Source: Lunularia cruciata
Lineage: Eukaryota; Streptophyta; Marchantiopsida; Lunulariales; Lunulariaceae
Assembly: GCA_948567375.1 (NCBI GenBank)
Contig: OX419757.1
Coordinates: 37,386,001-37,450,000 of the forward strand
Direction: 5' to 3'
DNA: 64,000 bases
Shown here: positions 35,010 through 46,855 of the stretch, one piece after another
Position numbering within the stretch: position 1 is the first letter of the stretch
Layout of the letters: each line of letters starts with the position of its first letter
Position numbers and translations under genes: made by a program
Notes under the pieces: generated by a model
The model's database searches: none
The model's input: only the letters and a program-made list of their open reading frames with translations
What the model was told of the DNA's origin: nothing

Positions 35010-35520
35010 AACATGTGCAAAGTTGTTAGAGAAGTATTTCATATGATATAACATATCTCCTTGAGGAACACAAAGTATTAACATATCTCCTTGAGGAACA
35101 CAAAGTATTATGTGTACCAAAGAAAAATGGAGTACTTTAATTTTACATCAATCACCATGGTCTTAGTAAACATTGCAAACCTATTATTCTGATCATTTCT
35201 CATATAGCCTACAAACTTACTCTTCTAAGTCACATGAAGATCCATATTACCTTAAAAGTCTAAAATTTAAACCGTTTTTTCTAACTATCATCTTTTCCTA
35301 CTTGTATAGAACTTATTCCTCCTATAATCTCTAGTACTAACAATGAATAATATGAAGTTGATTGTATTTTTATATACAAAGACATCAAACAGAGTTGCAA
35401 TTTGCCTATCAAACATAAGATTCTTTGGAAAGGTTATCCTCCTCATGACACCACATGGAAGTCTCTTTCTCATCTCCGAAAGGATCAAGTAGTCGTACAA
35501 GCATTTGAACATTCTATTTC
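35010..35520 (+). pseudogene. Ty3/Gypsy chromovirus remnant (reverse transcriptase and chromodomain)
   Basis: Near 35102-35180 the plus strand reads KVLCVPKKNGVL-stop-FYINHHGLSKH, the first reverse transcriptase block of Gypsy elements (V-F-V-KKKDG...DYR-LN). Near 35348-35515 it reads YEVDCIFIYKDIK followed by KILWKGYPPHDTTWKSLSHL, a chromodomain (E-ILWKGY..TWE). The catalytic core between them is deleted. This is a degenerate internal-deletion copy. Confidence 0.7.
35051..35110. repeat. Perfect 30-bp tandem duplication
   Basis: Two identical 30-bp units, acatatctccttgaggaaca followed by caaagtatta, at 35051-35080 and 35081-35110. Confidence 0.95.
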
Positions 35521-35869
35521 AACAATTATATCACCAACTAGTGCTGTGTAAATATGTAAAAATATGAAATTAACAAAATTTAAGTATAGCTAAAATGAGG
35601 TAGAACCAACATACATATAAGAATTTGAAAAATATTCTAAAAGTATCTAAAAAGATTATAAAAACTTTGATAGGGTTGAGTAACTTATATGTCGAGTAAA
35701 AGGCTAGCTTAACTTGTATACTAAGTCAAGTGTCAGCTTAGCTTGTACTCGAACAAAGACTATTTCTAGAAGGAACTTTGTTAGGCTTAGTTCTAACATT
35801 TGGAAATTCTCTCAATTAGGAAGTTTCAATTTCATCTTCCATTCTCTTATTTGTCTTATGTGTACGCTA

Positions 35870-36240
35870 GATATATAGGTATATTTATTTAACTATAATA
35901 GCTTGGTTAAACAAGAACTCATTCTTGATATCCATTTTAATTTTAATCATCTATCACTTTGATCACATTGAGGTATACTTATACCTATTTCACTATAATA
36001 TCTTGGTTAAACAAAAACTCGTTGTTTAATTTTATTATCCATCACTTTCATCTCAAGGAGGTATATTTATTTCACTACAGTAGTTTTGTTAAACAAAAAA
36101 CTCATTGTTGATATCTATTTTAATTTGTATCGAGGTATACTTATTTCACTACAGCAGTTTGTTAAACAAAAAACTCATTGTTGATATCTATTTTAATTTA
36201 TATCATCCATCACTTTCATCGCAATGTGTTATACTTATTT
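35870..36240. repeat. Tandem repeat array, ~100-bp unit, about four copies
   Basis: Repeated blocks of gttaaacaaaaaactcattg, tgatatctattttaatt, catccatcactttcatc and gaggtatacttatttcacta recur from about 35870 to 36240 with insertions and losses. This ends the AT-rich transposon block. Confidence 0.75.
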
Positions 36241-36489
36241 AAATCCGCTTTGTATCTCATATATTCTCCAACATGATGAAAAGAGATGGATAACTTCTCT
36301 TATGCAAAAATTATGACAAAATTTCAATATCAAAATTTTAGTAATTTATAGCATAACGTTAGTTATTCAATTCTACAATAAATTTATGAATTATTCGAAT
36401 TAAATGTCCGTTTGTTCTTTTGAGATCTTCTGGTTTAAAAAGAGGAGGAGAATGTGGGAGTCGTGCTAACGGTGAAGTAATGGTTATCT

Positions 36490-37224
36490 TTAGCTACCAG
36501 TTACACGTCTCGATAAAAGATTAGTGCTATGGAAATTTGGCGAGTTTGACAAAGTAACATATCTCACGCGGTTAAGTACAGCGGCTGGCGAATGGTACTC
36601 CGGCAGCAACTGATTGGAGTGGAGATATATGATCAGGTACGGTTGCTTGCCAAGGGCGGACCGTAGGCTTCTGGGAACGTCCTTAAGCTGTTCCACTAAA
36701 CTTGGAGGAGTGAGGAGGCTTAGCGCGGCTAGTTGGGATGGGACGAGCAGTCCTAGAAGGTGACTGATAATTGGTTCAAACCAAGTAGATGCGCTTTTAA
36801 GCAATCGACGATTGATACGTGTCTTTAGCGCGCGGAGCTTCTGAGAATCTCTCCCTATCTCCTCTGGTTGCTGGTGGTTGTCGCTGGCTCCTCGTCGTTG
36901 ATACAGGAAGGAGGCGAGCGGAGCCAACGGAACGACGACTGGAGCGGAGGGAAGAAGAGAAGAAAGAGAAGGGAAGGGCGAAGCTTTAGTCGGAGGGGGA
37001 AAGGGTCGTCCATCTTCATCTTCTGTTCTGCTGCGAGGAACCGGGGAGTGAGCAAAGGAGGGTTTCGTTGTTTCTCCCGGGGCTACCATATCGCTTCCTT
37101 CATTGATTTGCTCTTGACCAGATTGATTGATCGAAAGATCTCGAAAAGGAGGACGAAGAACAGAATGGAACAGCTTCCCAACACGATCAATTTGTGAAAG
37201 CTGAGAGTATCTCAAGCAGAGCAA
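36490..37224 (-). other. Unassigned 244-codon open frame in the 5' flank of the SUD1 gene
   Basis: An uninterrupted minus-strand frame in the GC-richer segment before the SUD1-like gene. I recognise no domain or motif. It may be a chance frame in a promoter region or the first exon of a divergent gene. The segment 36241-37620 must also contain the SUD1-like promoter and 5' leader, which I cannot delimit. Confidence 0.2.
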
Positions 37225-37620
37225 GACACTTGAAGCATAGTTTCTGCATGAAGGAAGAGACCGCCAAAAAAACGCTTAGAGAACGGTTGTGGAAGGTTCG
37301 CGAGAAGGGAGTAAGGGTCGGAGGGGCATGATGTCAGGGCGCCAGTGATGATAGAAGGCGAATATTTAAAACGATGGGAAGAAATCAGAAGTCGTTGGGC
37401 TAGATCGTCCGTCAGCTTTCGTTGTGGAGCTGAGAGGATCAACAAGATCGATCCGCTCGGTGTTTCGGAGGAAGGGAAGGTGTTATCAGTGCTTCAATCG
37501 TTGTCCAGAGAGCGAAGTCCTGGTGGGAAATAAGTATTTGGAATAGGAGAGGGGCATGGTGGTGCGACCCATCTTATTGCGACAATAGGAGACATAGCAG
37601 GGCTGGGTAAGCGTCGATCC

Positions 37621-40600
37621 ATGGAGATAGATGTGGTCGGGGAGTCGGGGAGCAGGATTTCCCAGCCGACCATTCCTGAGCCCATTTTTGAAGGGGAAGA
37701 ACTTTTAGAAGCCGAGAGGGTTAGGAGCAGATTAGCCAGTAAACATGCGGCAGAGGACGAAGAGGATGTGTGTAGGATCTGCCGGACTCCAGGAGACGAT
37801 GACTCTCCTTTGTATTATCCATGTGCCTGCAGCGGCAGCATCAAGTATGTCCACCAGGACTGCTTGTTGCAATGGCTAAATCACAGCAACGCTCGGCAGT
37901 GTGAGGCATGTCCTTTCTCAGACTCTACTTACTTTTGCTCCGTCACCATTTTTGTTGTCAGATAAATCTGGTTGTGCTTGAACTGAACGCCGAACTTTAT
38001 GCCTCTTTCTTACGTCTCTCCAGTCAGTGCTCCTGTTCTGGGAAGCCTTATGACTGCGGTGAACGCAGGTTATAGTCTTATTATGCTCTGTCATACTCGC
38101 ATGGAGCTAAAAGCTCGAACGTAGTTTTTGCATTTTAATAACTGTTGTTAGCCGTTCACGGTTGCCTTCTCTGCATATGTGGAGGTTATGGGTAGCAAAG
38201 AAGTTTTCCCGTCTACCATGTTGATCATTTAGTCGTTCGCCTAAACTTTTGTTGATTTAGAGCAGTGGATTGGTCTTGTGCTTTTGGTATTTGTTCGAGT
38301 TGAATCGAAAGTAGTAGACTTACGTCAAAAATCTCCAAGAAATTATAGTACGCAATGTCATTGGACTATTTATCCTCTCCACCGTGAACAAGATTCGAAA
38401 CGGCAGGGACTGCGAGTCTTGCCCGGGATGTTCTCCCACGTGCCAATTATATGCTTGGAGCCGTGCACCTTATGTAATTGGCAGTTAACATGAGCTATGG
38501 CACTTCTGTGTTTTCTGTCTTGTCTCTTTCAACCCTCTATGGCGGGCAGAATTCTGATTGCTGTAATTACGGTCCTGGTTAAGATCGTCTTATAAGTATT
38601 CAAACCCTTGTTCGCATCGTCCTCTCCACTTGGTACTTTAGGGTTTCACCAAGTTTTCTTGGATGGCGCAGATGGCTTTTTCCAAATACATGTTTAGATA
38701 AGCACACGAGAGGAACGAATCTCCGTCTTTACTCCCCACTGCATGATCGTGCTGATTATCAGTGTCAAGGTGACGGAATTCCACAGTGATTAAACTCAAG
38801 TAATCATGATGTGTGCTCGTCTTGGTATCGTTGCAGGTCTGCAAGCATGCATTCTCGTTTTCCCCGGTCTATGCGGAGAACGCCCCAAGCAGGCTGCCGT
38901 TTCAAGAACTTCTCCTTGGACTCGTTATGAAGGCAGCTCGTGGTGCACGGTTTTTTTGCCGACTCGCGTTTGTCCTGTCTGTATGGCTTCTCTTCATTCC
39001 ATTCACCACCTTCTGGATTTGGCGGTTCACCTTCGTAAGGAGTTTCAGCGAGGCTCACAAACTGTTTATCAGCCGGTTCACACCAGGCCTTCTTCTTACC
39101 GACTGCCTGCATGGATTTTTGTTATCCGCTGGAATAGTCTTTATTTTCTTGGGTGCCACTTCTCTGCGGGAGTACTTCAGACATCTGCGAGAGCTTGACC
39201 CCCCCGGTGATCGAGCTGATGATGGTATTGATAGACAAAGGGCAGGCAGACAGGCAGGTCGCGATGTGCATGGCGTAGTTGGCAGAGGGGCGGTAGCGGC
39301 AGCCGCGGAAGCGCAGGAACCTCTGCTGCAGCCTGCTGGTATGGGGAACGTAGATGGAATTGGTGGTCAGGGCATAGCTGCCGGAGCTGGACAACTTTTC
39401 AGGAGAAACGCAGAAAATGTTGCGGCCCGTTTGGAGATGCAGGCGGCTCGTTTGGAAGCTCATGTAGAGCAGATGTTTGATGCAGTGGAAGATGCTGATG
39501 GTGCTGAAGACGTGCCATTCGACGAGCTCGTTGGAATGCAGGGTCCTGTCTTCCATTTGATTGAGAATGCAATAACGGTGTGTAGAACTTGACCCAGTTC
39601 ATTTGGAACGTTGGGCACCGTCTGGATTTACCGTCTCCAAGTCATGCTATTGCTGTTTTAACATTAATTCGGCTTTAGTAGGAGAGCATGTGTATGCAAA
39701 GTACCTCGAGAACGGAGCACTTCATAAAATGTGTTGCAGCTTATGTTTCCATCGCTTGTGATGCAGGTCCTGGCAAGTAATGCAATCTTCCTGGCCCTTG
39801 TGGCATTGTTACCATTCACACTAGGAAGAGTGATGCTGTCCATATTTCGGTCTGGTCTGGTTGTTGCCACAATCAGTGCGAATGGATTGGGAGCATCAAA
39901 TACAACGGCTTTGAACGCGGGGACAGTCGCCTTATCAAACGTGTCGTCAATTTTAACCTCCCAATCTAAGGTTTTTGATATCTTGAATTCGAACACGAGC
40001 ATAGGAAATGTCGTTGCTGCTGGTGACGGTGCCTTCGGTGGGGTTTCGTCTGGACTAAGTGCCAGGGGGGTTGGCAACGCAGTTACCGAAGCGATGGTCG
40101 CAGCTCTGCGTCTTTCGGATGCTGCAACAGTAGCCGTTGGTTATGGTGTAATTCTCTTTGCTTTAAGCTTGTATCTTGGCCTCATAGCTCTGATTAGGTA
40201 CAGCAGAGGGGAGCCCATAACGGTTGGGCGTATCCACGGAGTTACCACCATGGCAGAGGCTGCCCCATCAGTCGCAAGGCAGGTCATGGCAGGAGTGAAG
40301 TACATGGCAACGATGGTTAAGGTCGCTTTCCTTTTGATCATTGAGCTGGGAGTATTCCCTTTGATGTGCGGGTGGTGGCTTGACATTTGTACACTTGGTA
40401 TGCTGGACGTCTCCATTGCCCAGCGCGTTGATTTCTTCTGGTCCTCACCTCTGACAAGCTCACTTCTTCATTGGCTCGTCGGGATTGTGTACATGCTACA
40501 AATAAGCATCTTCGTGAGCCTGCTTCGTGAGGTACACCAACCGTTGGCACTTACCATTGTATTGCTGGTTCTCGGGTTGATATTTGCGTTGGATGTCTGG

Positions 40601-43600
40601 TCCAAATACGTAACGTATCCAGATCTACCATGGCTATTGGGCTGCAGGCTCTGGTCCGTGGGTCAGTCACTTCTTGCGGTACCGAGAGACTGGTATACAT
40701 TGCTTGTTATCGTTGATGCCTCCTGGATATGTATGCAGATTGTATTCCGTGTTAAGGAGCTTGGCATAGACAGTAGATCATAACCGTTGATGACCCAACT
40801 TATTTCGCTTGGTCTTCAAGGCGAGCTTATCCTTAGGAGCATTATTTATATTCACAAAGCTTGTGCTTGTGTCCTTGAGGCCATGGACTGGGGTTGGGTT
40901 CAGATCTGTGCGTCGTCTTTTGGCAGGGCACAAATTAGTTTTTTTTTTGTTGAGATTGCAGAGCGAGGTGCTCAAAGTAGTAATAGTCTCTTGATGAGCT
41001 ATTCCTGTTGTGGTCTAGATCTTCTGATCGTGTGCCTGTTTCAGGTCCTTCGTCCCGGAGTTCTCTACTTCCTTCGTGATCCAACTGATCCAAACTACAA
41101 CCCCTTTCGGGATCTGATCGATGATCCCCTTCATAAACACGCACGACGAGTCCTCCTCTCTGTTGTAGTTTATGGCAGTCTCATTGTGATGTTGGTGTTC
41201 CTTCCAGTGCGCCTTGCCATCCTTGCGTCGCCGTCAATGTTTCCACTTGACATACGGTAAATTTATATTGTTTTGGGCTGAAGAACTTCATTGAATAGAA
41301 TTGTCATATCAAGACTTCAATTTAACACGGCTAGAAGTGAGAAACGTTCAAAAGTTTCGTCAGCATTGTTATTAATACCTCCCTCAACAATGGACTTATT
41401 TCAAGGAGTCGATATTGAGTATTCATTCAAGAATTAGGAAGAGATAACGTCAGCGTCCTGATGTCCATACTGATTTACAATTGCTTCCTTTGCAGAGTTT
41501 CAGATCCTTTCACCGAGATTCCTGCGGACATGCTCTTATTTCATATATGCATTCCCTTCGCTGTTGAGCATTTCCGACCGCGAGCTACAGTTAAAGCCGC
41601 GCTCTTTCATTGGTTCTCAGCTGTTGGCTGGGCCTTGGGGCTGTGCGAGTTTCTACTCCCCGGTCCAGAAGAAACGAACGTAGACAACAATGAGCAAGAG
41701 CGAGACGGTGGGGGACAAGGACAGCCCCACGCACCAGACCAAAATCAGGCACAAGTCCTTGCCGATAACAGAGAGAATGAGGTGCTGTTGGAGAATCCTT
41801 CCGCAACAGACGGTTATGAAGTGGACGATGAACCAAGCGCAGATGAGTAGGTTCTTCTACCATTACAAATTAACGTTATAATTTGCGAGCTCACATCATG
41901 CGACTTCTGCGAGCCTTTCGAGCCTGACTATTTAGAGGGTGCCGTATCATCTAACGTGTAGAAATTGAGTATTATGGCAATCAACGAAGTACGAGTACCT
42001 TAACAGGATCCAATTCTTACATAGATATGTATGAAAGGGGTGCAAGTTATGACACATGAATATTTTGCATAGTCTTAATTTGCGTTCTGATTCTACACAC
42101 TTCCTATGTAAGAAGAGGAGGACAGTCCTGTTAAGGTCCTCATACTACGTTGTAGGATAGTTTCTGTATTTTATAACTCAAATATCTTGCATAGTTTGCA
42201 TACGTTCATGCTTTCATTTTATCACTTTCATATGCATGTTCCTTACTAAGTGCGTTCTGTATCCCCCGTTGTTTGAACGGGTTCTGCTCCCATTGCTCAA
42301 ATATCTTGCATAGTCCTAACGGAATAACTGGGAAACGTGATATGATGCAAATTTAGGTGTAACCGGAGTATAGTGGGTACTGAAATACTAAGGGTTCTGT
42401 ATTCCACTTAAGTATGTTCTGTATTCCACTTACTAAGTGCATGATATCATATGCATGTTCCGTACTAAGTGGGTTCTGGATTCCCGGTTCGAAGAACGGC
42501 TTTGCTCCCATTGCTAAAACATCTTGCATAGTTCTTCGACGGCTTCGGCTCCTTTTCTCTCAAATATCGTGCATAGTCTTAATGGAGTAAGAGGATATCG
42601 TGCAAGTTTAGGTGTAAGTGAAGTCTAGTGGAAATTGAAATACATTGAGCATACCATAGACACGCATGAGTTTCACAGAACTTCTGTCTGTGGAGTTCTG
42701 ACACTCCTATCCAGCTACTTCGGCCTCTATGCAGGCAATGTTCAATCCATAATGCAGACTTCTCTTAGAAAGGTGTGGCTTGACATAGATTCGGTACAAG
42801 GGATACCTGCTCTTCTATCAGCTAAGGGACACTAAGGGGGCCCTGATGAAGTCGGTGCTTACGTGCACACACGAGACTGGCTACGTCTGTTCAGTGTCAT
42901 GTCGTCGGACTCATGCTGGCTTAGGGCATGCGAGATATACACTACCTCTGTCCCGACACTATTCGTTCTCTTTTTCTTGCCTTTGTGGCTTTACATTCGC
43001 TGGGCTGCGGCTATGGTTATGGCAGTAGTTCGTTACAGCTCTTACTAACCGATACGTCCTGGTCCGCATCTCGAGGCCCTTCATACTCGCATGGAGGGCC
43101 GATTTTGGTTTTTAGCTGCATGTCTCCGTCATACTTGTAGATACCATCATTCTGTGTTTAACTTCATCATTTGTTTTGGTTACGAGGAACCGAGTGTCAA
43201 CGTTTAAGTGGAGTAAAGTCCATTCCAGTCCAGTCTGTGGGTATCATACTTTCTTAGCGGATTTGATTGTAGAACAGGTTTGCTGTCCCTTCCTCAATAT
43301 CATCATACAGCACCATGTACAGTGATGCAGCCAAGACGATCTGATAAGGAATAAAATGCAGCCGAGAACATGTTTAGTCTTGATTGTCACATCAAGCTGC
43401 ACGAGAGACTTATTCGCAATTAAAGAACTGAAATTGCAGCAGATGACAGGACACAAGTCAAGGTTCTAGTCCTGATTGTCCTGTTGTACAAAGACTTGTT
43501 GGCAATTGAAGAACCGTACTCATCTAGTAGTGCATCTGGCTGTAGAATTGACTAAAGAGGTGGGTCGGTAATTTTGTGTACAGGTACAAGTTTGTTTTGC

Positions 43601-46600
43601 GGATAATTTTTCTTCTAATTGGCGCGTGGATTACGCTCCTTGCATTCAACTCAGCTCTGGTTTTGGTTCCTGTTTCTCTCGGACGAGGGATATTTTCCTT
43701 GTTTTCTCAACTCCCTTTAGCACGGGGCGCCAAATGCAATGGTAAGTGCATTTTAGTGGGAGTGAAACTTTTCTGCTTTCGTGTGATGAACACAATGACT
43801 AGTCCAGATATGGCCGAGGAATAATTAAATGGTCATTATCTTTGTTTGATCAGGATTCCTACTGGAAGATGGAATTTGTTGCCTTTGTGTTGTTTCTCAG
43901 CAGGAACGACTATCTTTGACTCTGTACCTGTGGTTGCCGTAGATCTTTACGCCTTCAACATCGGGTGTTATGTCTTGTGGGCAACAGCAGCTGCAGTTCG
44001 CTACGTAGTTGACTATCTGAGAACACATGATGTTCATGTCTTACTTATGCAAGTTCTAAAATGGTCGGCAATTGTGGCAAAAAGCTGTGTGCTTTTGGTT
44101 CTCTGGGTAAGTGTCTCAGATATCCATTCCTTCCCATTCGTCAAGCCAAGGACAACACCGTGCAGAATAGACACCTTTTTCTGGACGCCTGATTACTCTT
44201 AGAGAAACGTTTTACTCACACTAGGACGTTTAGGACGTTTTAACATCCAAAAATGAACTCGCTTTTGTTTTTGCAGATTGTTGTGATTCCCATATTAATT
44301 GGTTTACTATTTGAGCTACTTCTTGTTGTTCCTTTGCGGGTGCCGATCAATGAGAGCCCAGTTTTTATCTTCTATCAAGACTGGGCACTGGGACTTGTTT
44401 TCCTGAAGATCTGGACAAGACTGGTAATTTGCTTATCCCACTTCGAGGCCTGTATTTGTCATTTGCAGGATTTTGCAGCACATTACTTGCATACTTGGTC
44501 TTGAAATGTCAGTGTTCTATAACGTGTGGATTCACCTCACGTTTCTCGAACGGCTTCTGCTCTCATGTCCTAATATCCAGTCCTCTGACGCTTCGCTCCG
44601 ACCCAGCCAAGACACCATTCACTCCTTTCCCACTTCGCTCCATTCCATGCATCCTCAACTAATGCTTTCTATATTACTCTTAGCTCGATGCTTCTCTGTT
44701 TCATGGTTCCTACCCGACTTTCTATCTCAGATGCTTAATCGGTTGCGTTTTGCCTGTGGTTACAGGATGTATACTAGCTCGCTGCAGATGTTACTCATAC
44801 TTGTGGTTACACGACGTATACTTGTTTTCTGCAGTCGTTACTCATGAGATGCTTCAATTATGTCTTTACTTCGGCTTACATTCGTATTATTAGTTTCACT
44901 CAATTTCCTTTCCTGAGTCGCCATTCACTTCGATTTGCACATATTCATGCTTATATTGCATCTGCACTTCATATGCACTTAGTGGGTTCTGGTTCTCCCG
45001 TTTTTCGAACGGCTCCTGCTCTCACTTCCCATATGTGAGTACGTTCCATACGACGTACGATGTATACTAGTTCTCTGCAGATGTTACTCATGCTTGTGGT
45101 TACACTATGTATACTAGTTCTCTGCAGGTGTTACTCATGAGATGTTTTAATTATGGTTTTACTTCTAAAGCTCCCATTTCCCATATGCTTTTAGTTGGGT
45201 TTACCTTCGTATTGTCAGTTTCACTCAATTTCCATTTCCTGAGTTGCCATTCATTTCCATTTGCACACATGCTTATATTTCATCTGCATTTCATATGCAC
45301 TTAGTGGGTTCTAGATCCCTCGTTCTTCGAACGGCTTCTGCTCACATTTCCCATATGTGAGTACATTAGTCCATTGCCCTAGCACTCATGAGCTTTTGAA
45401 CAGGAACTCGGTAGGAGGGGTACTGGCATTCGCCCAGCTTCTTCGGCACTGCGTTAGGCACTGATGAAGTCGTTTGTGCTTTAGTGGAGGCATACTATGA
45501 CGGCCTTTCTGCTTCTTCCAGTGTTTAGTGTTTTAGGACTGTGTTCCTTCGGTCGTTTGTGCGTTCATAGTGCATGCTGCGATATAAACTGTCCAGTCCT
45601 CTCACGCTTCTCTCCGACTCAGCCAAGACATTATCCACTCCTCTTCCACTTTCGCCCCACTCCACTGATCTGCGACTAATGCTTTGTAAAATTACTCCTA
45701 GCTCGATGTTTCTCTGATTCATGGTTCCTACCCAACTTTCTATTTCAGATGCTTAATTTCAGATGCTTCTGCACTCATTTCCCATACATGAGTACATTGG
45801 TCTTACTTGTAGCTCTAAGGAAGGTTGAAATGTATAATTTGATGGTCGTCGGACCAGTGCTCAACATCACGTATTTATACAGCAGAACCTTGGGTGTCTG
45901 TATACGCAGTTTGGAATCATAATGAACTTCATCTAATGAATTCTGGATTCCCCGTTCCTCGAACGGCTTCTGTCCTCATATATCCAATATTTATGTCGCG
46001 TTGCTCTGTCAGTTTACCTGTTGTTACAACTTAGTGAATAATGAAACGCAGTATGTCTGAAGTACATAATTTATTCCTTTTCCTGTGTCAAATTTTTGTA
46101 AGCATTGTCTGTCATCGAGTAGTTTGTAACTTGTATACGGTTTTGATTTATTGTTGGGGTCAAACTCTAAACTGGAATTTTTGCAGGTCATGCTCGGTCA
46201 AATTACACCTTTGGCGGATGAAAGCTGGCGTGTCAAATTTGAACAGGTTAGGGCGGACGGATTTGCCAATCTTCGTGGCTTTTGGGTGTTGAAGGAGATC
46301 ATATGTCCCATTCTTCTCAAGCTTATAATAGCACTGCTTGTGCCTTATGTCTTTGCGCGGTGGATATTCCCTTGCCTGGGATACTCTTTGATTGTCAATT
46401 CAGCTGTGAATCGATTCGCCTGGCTTGGTTGCCTTGCTATGGGGCTGCTTTGGTATGGAATGAAGCGATTGCGGCAGTGGTTATTGGATCTTCACAACTC
46501 GATACGGGATGATCGCTATCTGGTTGGAAGAAGGCTTCATAATTTTGGGGAGAGGAGAAGAGCTGGAATACCGACCAGTCCAAACGTAGAATCTACAGCT

Positions 46601-46855
46601 AGACCTGTAGCAAGGTTTGTAGGAGCAGGAGTCGAAGATGTTCCTAGGTTAGGGGGCCCCGCTGATCAAGACTCTCCTAACGATGTGTTGAGCTCTACTT
46701 CCGCTGGAAGTAGTAGTGGTGTCGTGGAGGAGAAGAAGAAGTACATTCCAGGCGAGTCTGTGAAAATAAGGACCGCCATACAAGATGGGGTGGCAGGTGC
46801 ATCTTTACGATTTCGTCATACCTCAGGCACTACCTTAATCAACACTGACCAATGA
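37621..46855 (+). CDS. SUD1: SUD1/DOA10-type RING-CH E3 ubiquitin ligase, 9 exons
   Basis: Membrane ubiquitin ligase of the ER-associated degradation pathway, homologue of plant SUD1/CER9 and yeast Doa10. Exons: 37621-37905, 38837-39577, 39767-40531, 41045-41256, 41496-41846, 43584-43741, 43943-44106, 44277-44423, 46187-46855. The 3492 nt are in frame and give 1163 aa, near the length of plant homologues. An N-terminal RING-CH finger has all eight ligands: C51, C54, C68, C70, H78, C81, C94, C97. Many hydrophobic membrane spans follow. The TEB4/Doa10 core (LRPGVLYFLRDPTDPNYNP) is in exon 4 and FTEIPADMLLFHI in exon 5. Intron 1 uses a GC donor. Introns 5 and 8 hold dispersed repeats. The start Met is the first before the RING domain. 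Confidence 0.93.
37906..38836 (+). other. GC-AG intron 1 of the SUD1-like gene
   Basis: Protein continuity across the RING finger (C94-E-V-C97-K-H) requires joining tgtgag at 37905 to gtctgc at 38837. The intron therefore begins gcatgt and ends ttgcag. No GT donor nearby keeps the conserved Cys spacing. The 931-bp intron contains nothing else recognisable. Confidence 0.8.
42040..42620 (+). repeat. Hairpin retroposon ends in SUD1 intron 5
   Basis: At least two hairpin ends lie in the orientation opposite to the Mfd intron copies. cccgttgtttgaacggg lies near 42266, and ttcccggttcgaagaacggc near 42480. Each is preceded by gttctg and followed by tgctcccattgct and an atcttgcatagt tail. The rest of intron 5 (42621-43583) shows no gene I can support. 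Confidence 0.65.
44500..46000 (+). repeat. Cluster of hairpin retroposon fragments in SUD1 intron 8
   Basis: Several partial copies in the plus orientation. Hairpin ends lie near 44540 (cgtttctcgaacggcttctg), 44995 (ccgtttttcgaacggctcct), 45318 (cgttcttcgaacggcttctg) and 45952 (ccgttcctcgaacggcttct). The body block near 45400-45520 (ggcactgatgaagtcg, catactatgacggcc) is the reverse complement of the block near 9530 and 12430. Intron 8 is enlarged to 1763 bp by these fragments. Confidence 0.75.

Noticed and set aside
35051-36240. CRISPR-like array
   Set aside because: The repeats are directly adjacent tandem units without uniform spacers, in a plant nuclear context.
39664-40077. 137-codon minus-strand open frame
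   Set aside because: Shadow of SUD1 exon 3 on the opposite strand, which encodes the conserved membrane protein.
42846-43048. Possible extra SUD1 exon with a hydrophobic stretch (LFVLFFLPLWLYI)
   Set aside because: Exons 5 and 6 already join in phase and match the family without it; no homologous segment is expected at this point.
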